Assembly (NCBI RefSeq): GCF_004004515.1
Contig: NZ_RXOL01000002.1
Coordinates: forward strand, 1 to 64,000
DNA from: Croceicoccus ponticola
GTDB lineage: Bacteria; Pseudomonadota; Alphaproteobacteria; Sphingomonadales; Sphingomonadaceae
Length of the DNA stretch: 64,000 nt
Direction: 5' to 3'
The notes under the pieces were generated by a model, which worked only from the letters and a program-made list of their open reading frames with translations, did no database searches and had not been told where the DNA came from. Shown one piece after another: positions 58,097 to 64,000 of this stretch. How positions within the stretch are numbered: position 1 is the first letter of the stretch; every line of letters begins with the position of its first letter. The position numbers and the translations under genes were made by a program.

Positions 58097-58825
58097 TCAG
58101 AGCGTAAAGCCCTCACCCAGATAGAGCCGCCGCACATCCTCGTTCGCGACGAGGTCTTCCGGCGATCCGGCGAACAGCACCTGCCCGCCATAGATGATGC
58201 AGGCGCGATCGACGATATCGAGCGTTTCGCGGACGTTGTGATCGGTGATGAGCACGCCGATGCCGCGATTGCGCAAGTCGATCACGAGATCGCGAATGTC
58301 GCCGATCGACAATGGATCGATCCCGGCGAACGGTTCGTCCAACAACATGATCGAAGGTTTCGCCGCCAGCGCGCGGGCAATCTCGCACCGCCGCCGCTCA
58401 CCGCCCGACAAGGCCATGGCCGGGCTTTCGCGCAACCGGGTCAGGCCGAACTCCTGCAACAGCCGCTCCAGCTCCTGCGCCCGCATGTCCTTGTCGGGTT
58501 CGACCAGTTCGAGCACGCAGTTGATGTTCTGTTCGACCGTCATGCCGCGAAAGATGCTGGTTTCCTGCGGCAAGTAACCGAGGCCTAGGATCGCGCGGCG
58601 GTACATCGGCAGTTTCGTGACGTCGACGCCGTCCATCAGGATGCGGCCCGCGTCGGGCTTCACCAGTCCCATGATCGAATAGAAGCAGGTCGTCTTGCCC
58701 GCGCCATTGGGGCCGAGCAGGCCGAACACCTCGCCCTTGGCCACCGATAGCGAAATGTCGGTCAGTACCGCGCGCTTGTCGTAGCTTTTGGCGATGGAGA
58801 CGACTTCGAGACCGCCCTTGGGCAT
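58097..58825 (-). CDS. lptB: LPS export ABC transporter ATP-binding protein LptB
   Basis: 242 residues. Walker A GPNGAGKTT, signature LSGGERRR and Walker B IMLLDEPFAGIDP are intact. It powers lipopolysaccharide transport to the outer membrane with LptF, LptG and LptC, which are not in the window. Followed by rpoN. Confidence 0.93.
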   Translation of the reverse strand: MPKGGLEVVSIAKSYDKRAVLTDISLSVAKGEVFGLLGPNGAGKTTCFYSIMGLVKPDAGRILMDGVDVTKLPMYRRAILGLGYLPQETSIFRGMTVEQNINCVLELVEPDKDMRAQELERLLQEFGLTRLRESPAMALSGGERRRCEIARALAAKPSIMLLDEPFAGIDPLSIGDIRDLVIDLRNRGIGVLITDHNVRETLDIVDRACIIYGGQVLFAGSPEDLVANEDVRRLYLGEGFTL

Positions 58826-59199
58826 CGGGCGCGCAGCGGATTCGACCGGGGCTGCCGAGGTTTCGATCGCGGCGAGGGTTTCGATGAGTCATCTCCGTCA
58901 AATCGGTTTGCATGGGCCATCGCCGCCGTCACGGCTTGTGCGATGCCAGTCGCTTCGCCACCTTCATAAGCTGCTGCGGCCACGGTTTGAAGCCCCGCTG
59001 GCACCATTTGGCAGGAAACGTGCATGGCTGCCCCGCCATCGCAGCCTGTCCCGCCATGATGCGCGGCGGAATTCCGCGACTGCGCGCACCTTGACGGGGC
59101 CGATTGCGACGTGGTTTACTCTGCGAATGCGACAAGCTGGGCCGGGCGTGAGACGAAATCGCGCCCATTTCGACGCGGCATTCGGGAAAGGGACCATCG
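58826..59199. other. Intergenic stretch between lptB and a small membrane protein gene
   Basis: About 0.37 kb between divergent genes. No gene-like frame stands out; several short overlapping frames on both strands have no family resemblance. It probably contains the lptB-rpoN promoter. Confidence 0.4.
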
Positions 59200-59598
59200 A
59201 TGGACATCTCCGGCGACAAGACCGGCAAGGCGTCCGCCTTCTGGAAACCGCACCATGTCGCGCGCGTGCAGAAAGACTGGCGTCGGCGGATCAGCGACAA
59301 TCTTGCTTACGGCCTGCTGGTTTATACCGGGCTCCAGATTTTCGTGACTTTGAAACAGCTGAAGGAAGTCAGCAACTCGATGCTGCCCTACCTTGCGCTT
59401 GTCGTTCTGGTTGCCGCAATCATCCCCGCCGCTCGCCTGCTCGAACGGCATTGGGATCGGCTGGACGACGCAGGCGCGTACGATCCAATCCATGCCGCCC
59501 GGTTCAATCGCGACCGGATCATCATCTGGGCCGTCGCTATCGGACTGCCCTTTGCGCTGGCCGGGATTGCCCGCGCTATGGCGATGATGGCTGAATAA
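59200..59598 (+). CDS. Small hypothetical membrane protein
   Basis: 132 residues from the ATG at 59200. Predicted membrane helices at about 30-50, 60-82 and 110-128 (VAIGLPFALAGIARAM). No family recognised. Stands before the pmbA gene in the same direction, 92 bp away. Confidence 0.65.
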   Translation: MDISGDKTGKASAFWKPHHVARVQKDWRRRISDNLAYGLLVYTGLQIFVTLKQLKEVSNSMLPYLALVVLVAAIIPAARLLERHWDRLDDAGAYDPIHAARFNRDRIIIWAVAIGLPFALAGIARAMAMMAE

Positions 59599-59689
59599 TC
59601 GCAAGAATCTCCTGTCTTGCCGAGGTCAGCGCCAAGCCCTACTGCTGTCGGCATGATCATTTCAATCGTAACTAGATACTGAGCGCCTG

Positions 59690-61033
59690 ATGTTGAACGA
59701 GGGGGAGGCGCTCGACCGTTGCGCCGAATTGATGGCCTGCGCACGGCGGTTGGGCGCGGACGAGGCCGACGCGGTCTATGTCGGCAGCCACTCCGAAAGC
59801 GTACAGGTCCGGCTTGGCAGCCTTGAGGGCGTGGACCGATCCGAATCCGAACATTTCGGCCTTCGCGTCTTCATCGGCAGGCGGCAAGCGACCATCGGGT
59901 CGAGCGCGATCGACACCGGCAGCCTCGAGGAACTGGCAAGCCGCGCGATCGCCATGGCGCAAGTCGCGCCCGAAGACGAAAACGCCGAACTGGCGCCCGC
60001 CGACATGCTGATGCGCGGCCCCGCCCCCGATCTCGATCTGGTCTCGGACCTCCCCGGCCCGGCCGAACTGCGCCACGCAGCAGAAGAAGCGGAAGACGCC
60101 GCCCGCGCGGTTGCTGGGATCACCAACAGCGAAGGAGCATCGGCAGGAACCGGCGGCAATACGATCGCGCTGGCCACCAGCCACGGTTTTGCCAACAGCT
60201 ATCGCCAATCGCAACATTCGGTTTCGGCCTCAGTCGTCGCGGGCGAAGGCAGCGGGATGGAGCGCGGTTCGGACTGGCGGGTTGCCCGCCATCGGGCCGA
60301 CTTGATCGAAGCAGCGAAGATCGGGGCTAAAGCCGCGGAACGTGCGGTCGCAAGGCTGCACCCGGGATCCATGCGCAGCGGGGCGATGCCCATCGTGTTC
60401 GACCCTCAGGCCGGCCGTTCGCTGCTCGGCCATCTCGTATCCGCCATTGCCGGCCCCGCCATCGCGCGCGGCGCCAGCTTCCTGCAGGAACGCGAAGGTC
60501 AGCAGGTGTTCGACAGTGCGATCACCATCATCGACGATCCGCTCCGCCAGCGCGGGCTCGGCTCGCGCCCCTTTGACGGCGAAGGGCTGCCGACCGGTCC
60601 CGTCGCGCTGATCGACAACGGCGTGCTGACTGGCTGGATGCTAGACGCCGCATCGGCGCGAAAGCTGGGCCGTCGTCCGACCGGCCATGCCGTGCGCGCA
60701 GGCGGCACCGCGCCAAGCGTTTCTTCGTCCAACGTCGAATTGCTGCCGGGCACGCAAAGCGTTGCGGAACTGATCGCGGACATCGGCGAAGGCGTGCTGG
60801 TGACCGAAATGATCGGGCACGGCATCAACTTCGTCACCGGCGATTACAGCCGGGGGGCATCAGGCTTCCTGATCAGCAACGGCGAAATCGCCGGACCGGT
60901 CGCGGGCATCACCATTGCCGGCAATCTTGCCGACATGTTCCGCACCATGCGCGCGGCGAACGATCTCGAGATCATATATGCCACCAACGTGCCGACGCTG
61001 CGGGTGGACGGAATGACGGTCGCCGGAACCTGA
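59690..61033 (+). CDS. pmbA: TldD/PmbA-family metallopeptidase subunit
   Basis: 447 residues. The family's SESEHFGLRVFIGRRQATIGSS-type N-terminus, DPLRQRGLGSRPFDGEG and the C-terminal GHGINFVTGDYSRGASGF segments are visible. PmbA/TldE pairs with TldD to degrade unfolded or modified peptides; lacking the TldD His motif, it is the non-catalytic partner. TldD is not in the window. Confidence 0.87.
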   Translation: MLNEGEALDRCAELMACARRLGADEADAVYVGSHSESVQVRLGSLEGVDRSESEHFGLRVFIGRRQATIGSSAIDTGSLEELASRAIAMAQVAPEDENAELAPADMLMRGPAPDLDLVSDLPGPAELRHAAEEAEDAARAVAGITNSEGASAGTGGNTIALATSHGFANSYRQSQHSVSASVVAGEGSGMERGSDWRVARHRADLIEAAKIGAKAAERAVARLHPGSMRSGAMPIVFDPQAGRSLLGHLVSAIAGPAIARGASFLQEREGQQVFDSAITIIDDPLRQRGLGSRPFDGEGLPTGPVALIDNGVLTGWMLDAASARKLGRRPTGHAVRAGGTAPSVSSSNVELLPGTQSVAELIADIGEGVLVTEMIGHGINFVTGDYSRGASGFLISNGEIAGPVAGITIAGNLADMFRTMRAANDLEIIYATNVPTLRVDGMTVAGT

Positions 61034-61035
61034 CC

Positions 61036-62460
61036 ATGCGGGCCATGTTCGCCACTGCCCGCCTGATGCTGACTGCGTTGACGCTGGCGATGGTAACGGC
61101 GCTTGCGGCGCCATATCCGGCATGGGCCGCCATTGCCGCGATACCCGATGTGGCAGAGGAAACTACTACCCCCACCCCGCCAACGGCAGCCATCGAGACA
61201 GAACGCGACGCCGACGCCGACGCGCGCATCGCCGAACGCATCGGCGCGATCTTTGCCGCAATCGACGCATTGGGTGCGGTCGAGGTGGAAGCGAACGAAG
61301 GCGTTGTGACGCTCACCGGCAGCGTCGCATCCGCCTCGGACGCAAAACAGGCGGAAACCATCGCGTCGCGCGTTGCCGGCGTCGTGACGGTCGACAACGC
61401 GATAGAGCGGGATCTTGCCGTCGACCGGAATCTTGCGCCGACTATTTCGGCAATCATCGACGAGGCGCGCAAGCTTTGGCGGATGCTGCCGCTGTTCGCC
61501 GTGGCGTTGGTGATCGCGGCGATCGTGATGGTGCTGTTTCGCTGGGTGTCGGGCCTGAATTCGCTGTGGCGGCGGATCACGCCCAATCCGTTCATCGCCG
61601 AACTCCTGCAAAGCGCAATCCGGTTCGTCGGCGTGCTGGCCGGACTTTACCTCGCGCTGAAAATCTTGGGCGCGACGGCATTGCTGGGTGCACTGCTTGG
61701 TATATCAGGGGTCATCGGCATCGCCATCGGCTTTGCCGTGCGCGACACCATCGACAATTACATCTCGTCGATCATGCTGTCGCTGCGTCAGCCTTTCCGG
61801 GCCAACGATCTCGTCGTAATCGAAGGGAACGAGGGCCGCGTCATCCGCCTGACCAGCCGCGCCACTGTACTGATGACGCTGGACGGCAATCACTTGCGCA
61901 TTCCCAATTCCACCGTCTTCAAGGCGGTGATCCTGAATTACACCCGCAATCCGCAGCGGCGTTTCGAATTCGATCTTGGCGTCGATGCCGACGACAATCC
62001 GCTGGATGCGATGGCGGTCGGCGTCGCGGCGCTGTCAGCGCTCGATTTCGTATTGAACGACCCCGAACCGGGCGCCCGCATCCGGGAAGTTGGCGATTCG
62101 AACATCGTCCTCACCTTCCTGGGCTGGATCGACCAGTCGCAGACCGATTACCACAAGGCGCGATCGCTCGCGATCGAGGCGGCGAAGGCGGCGCTGGAAA
62201 CGAACGGCTTCGCCCTGCCCGAACCGATCTATCGCCTGCGCATCGACCCGCGCAGCGCCCCTCTGCCCGGCACGCCGCAAGAAGTGCGTGACAGACCGGA
62301 TCGCGAAGTGGCGCAACCCGAAAAGCCAAGCCGGAAACCACGGACGGCAGCGGCTTCGGACAGCACGGCGCCCGAAACCCACGTCTCGGACCTGGTGGAC
62401 CGAGAGCGGGCTGCGGGCGGCGAAACCGACCTGCTCGATGCGAGCAAGCCGATCGAATAG
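61036..62460 (+). CDS. BON-domain mechanosensitive channel (MscS family)
   Basis: 474 residues. After a signal-like start, a BON domain lies at about 70-130 (VEVEANEGVVTLTGSVAS). One or two membrane helices and the MscS channel core follow (ALLGISGVIGIAIGFAVRDTIDNYISSIML, then RQPFRANDLVVIEG), with a C-terminal Pro/Arg-rich tail. It probably opens under turgor stress; the BON domain may tie it to the envelope. Starts two bases after pmbA. Confidence 0.87.
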   Translation: MRAMFATARLMLTALTLAMVTALAAPYPAWAAIAAIPDVAEETTTPTPPTAAIETERDADADARIAERIGAIFAAIDALGAVEVEANEGVVTLTGSVASASDAKQAETIASRVAGVVTVDNAIERDLAVDRNLAPTISAIIDEARKLWRMLPLFAVALVIAAIVMVLFRWVSGLNSLWRRITPNPFIAELLQSAIRFVGVLAGLYLALKILGATALLGALLGISGVIGIAIGFAVRDTIDNYISSIMLSLRQPFRANDLVVIEGNEGRVIRLTSRATVLMTLDGNHLRIPNSTVFKAVILNYTRNPQRRFEFDLGVDADDNPLDAMAVGVAALSALDFVLNDPEPGARIREVGDSNIVLTFLGWIDQSQTDYHKARSLAIEAAKAALETNGFALPEPIYRLRIDPRSAPLPGTPQEVRDRPDREVAQPEKPSRKPRTAAASDSTAPETHVSDLVDRERAAGGETDLLDASKPIE

Positions 62461-62466
62461 GGGCCG

Positions 62467-63006
62467 TCAGGCCTGTTTGTTCTCGTTATAGCGATCGATC
62501 GATTCGATCACGATACGCTTGGCTTCCGCCGCGTCGCCCCAAAGGCCGACGCGCACCCACTTTTCGGCTTCGAGATCCTTGTAGTGGGTAAAGAAGTGCT
62601 CGATCTGTTGGAAGATGATCGAGGGCAGGTCCTTCGTTTCGCCGACATCGGAATAATACGGGAACGTCGTGTCGACCGGCACGCAGATGAGTTTTTCGTC
62701 GCCGCCATGTTCGTCTTCGAGGTTCAGCACGCCGATGGGGCGGGCGCGAACGACACAGCCCGGGATGAACGGGCTGCGCGCGATGACGAGCGCGTCGAGC
62801 GGATCGCCATCGGGCGAAAGCGTGTGCGGCACAAAACCGTAGTTCGCGGGGTAGCGCATCGGCGTGTGCAGGATGCGATCGACGAACAGCGCGCCCGATT
62901 CCTTGTCGAATTCGTACTTCACGGGCTCGCCGCCGGTGGGCACTTCGATGATGACGTTAAGGCTTTCGGGCGGGTTGTCCCCGATGGGAATCTTGTCGAT
63001 CTGCAT
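62467..63006 (-). CDS. ppa: Inorganic pyrophosphatase
   Basis: 179 residues from the ATG at 63006. Family I soluble enzyme: EFDKESGALFVDR, MRYPANYGFVPHTLSPDGDPLDAL and the DTTFPYY region. It removes pyrophosphate. Longer frame upstream to 63246 is not supported. Confidence 0.94.
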   Translation of the reverse strand: MQIDKIPIGDNPPESLNVIIEVPTGGEPVKYEFDKESGALFVDRILHTPMRYPANYGFVPHTLSPDGDPLDALVIARSPFIPGCVVRARPIGVLNLEDEHGGDEKLICVPVDTTFPYYSDVGETKDLPSIIFQQIEHFFTHYKDLEAEKWVRVGLWGDAAEAKRIVIESIDRYNENKQA

Positions 63007-63196
63007 GAGATTTCCTGTCGTCTCGCAAGCTTGATGGTCATGCCGCACTGCAGCACAGCCACGGCGTTGCGCCGCCTCTAGCGCGCGGGGCCGGTCGCGC
63101 CAAGGCCCGCTTTGGTCTAATTCGCAAGAAGCGTCGGGACATCGGTTCGCCTCGGGCGCTTCCCTCGCGAAGGGAACGGCGCTAAGGCGCGCGACC

Positions 63197-64000
63197 ATGA
63201 GCGGCCCCATCGAAACACCCCAGCCGATCCGCGGCACCCAGGACATCTTCGGCGACGAGGCGGAGGCCTTCGCCTTTGTCGTCGAGACTTTCGAACGCGT
63301 GCGCAGGCTTTACCGCTTTCGCCGGGTGGAAATGCCGGTGTTCGAAAAGACCAGCGTCTTTTCGCGCAGCCTTGGCGAGACGACCGACGTCGTTTCGAAG
63401 GAAATGTACTCGTTCGAGGATCGCGGCGGCGAATCGCTGACCCTGCGCCCAGAATTTACCGCCGGAATGGCGCGCGCCTACCTGACCGACGGGTGGAAGC
63501 AGTACGCCCCGCTGAAGGTTGCGACCCACGGGCCGCTGTTCCGGTACGAACGCCCGCAAAAGGGACGCTATCGCCAGTTTCACCAGATCGACGCCGAAGT
63601 GATCGGCGCGGCCGAACCGCAAGCGGACGTCGAGCTGCTCGTCATGGCGGACCAGCTGCTGCACGAGCTGGGCATAGCGGACGGCGTGACGCTGCAACTG
63701 AACACGCTGGGCGATGGCGACAGCCGCGAAGCGTGGCGCGCCGCGCTGGTCGAATATTTCCGCGACCACCGGGCCGATCTGTCGGAAGATTCGCAGGACC
63801 GGCTGGAGCGGAATCCGCTGCGCATCCTCGATTCCAAGGACCGCCGCGACCGCCCGTTCGTCGATGGCGCGCCCAAGATCGACCAGTTCCTTTCGGGCGA
63901 AGCGCAAGAGTTCTTCGGCGCGGTGACGTCCGGCCTCGATGCCGCTGGCGTAAAGTGGAACCGGATGGATTCGCTGGTGCGCGGGCTAGATTATTATCGC
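63197..64000 (+). CDS. hisS: Histidine-tRNA ligase, cut by the window end
   Basis: The ATG is at 63197 and 268 codons are visible, with no stop before the window ends. Class II synthetase features: [17 protein letters not shown] at the start, [35 protein letters not shown] (motif 2) and LVRGLDYY near the end. It charges tRNA-His. Divergent from ppa. Confidence 0.93.
   Translation, partial: MSGPIETPQPIRGTQDIFGDEAEAFAFVVETFERVRRLYRFRRVEMPVFEKTSVFSRSLGETTDVVSKEMYSFEDRGGESLTLRPEFTAGMARAYLTDGWKQYAPLKVATHGPLFRYERPQKGRYRQFHQIDAEVIGAAEPQADVELLVMADQLLHELGIADGVTLQLNTLGDGDSREAWRAALVEYFRDHRADLSEDSQDRLERNPLRILDSKDRRDRPFVDGAPKIDQFLSGEAQEFFGAVTSGLDAAGVKWNRMDSLVRGLDYYR

Overview
The window looks like chromosome from an alphaproteobacterium of the order Sphingomonadales, most likely an Erythrobacteraceae- or Sphingomonadaceae-type genome. 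This is an inference from gene content: CtrA, a FixJ-type regulator, a TonB receptor with DUF3604 partners, DUF3667, a RodZ/CpoB set, MetX-MetW, and the trio DUF3489-DUF2924-serine recombinase beside a tRNA gene.

Layout. (1) 1-530 is the 5' three quarters of a second ctrA gene. 413 bp of it are identical to the complete ctrA at 55661-56356, but its 5' end is a different allele. (2) 620-1287 holds the right end of a decayed IS3-family element abutting a truncated sensor kinase. (3) 1324-10320 is a compact signalling island with lower GC than its surroundings: a LapG-like protease, a FixJ regulator, two diguanylate cyclases, one EAL phosphodiesterase, a PilZ protein, stand-alone receivers and a CHASE3-PAS hybrid kinase. 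(4) 10321-11544 is nearly gene-free but carries the first 32 codons of a lost DUF4297/STAND gene. (5) 11545-18624 is a high-GC divergent cluster: TonB receptor, PpiC-type isomerase and HupE/UreJ-like membrane protein on one side; a DUF3604 protein and a TetR regulator on the other. A 24-bp inverted repeat in the shared promoter region is a good operator candidate. (6) 19023-27324 is a large minus-strand operon of P-loop (STAND/NACHT-like) proteins with N-terminal nuclease domains, the best candidate here for an undescribed antiphage system. It is preceded by a frameshifted ChaC-like gene. (7) 28489-30831 is the DUF3489-DUF2924-large serine recombinase operon, ending about 190 bp from tRNA-Leu(GAG); this is probably the right edge of the accessory region.

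(8) From 31 kb on the content is housekeeping: zinc-ribbon protein, ftsE-ftsX, ydcF-like, plsC, tyrC-hisC, metX-metW, dnaB, a lipoprotein, a PLD/cardiolipin synthase, rpoZ, DUF3667, ftsH, tilS, cpoB, rodZ-like, ptsP, two YdcH-like genes, a TSUP exporter, trmB, dgkA, ctrA, rpoN, lptB, pmbA/tldD, a BON-MscS channel, ppa and the start of hisS.

The main surprise is in the defence operon. The apparent first two genes lie in one reading frame, separated by a single UAG, and the context fits a Trp (UGG) to stop change in one protein of about 1,312 residues. The downstream gene encodes an HNH-NACHT-HEAT protein. The operon may therefore be a two-protein system with two different nuclease heads, one of them now split. 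A relic of the same DUF4297 family lies 16 kb away in opposite orientation.
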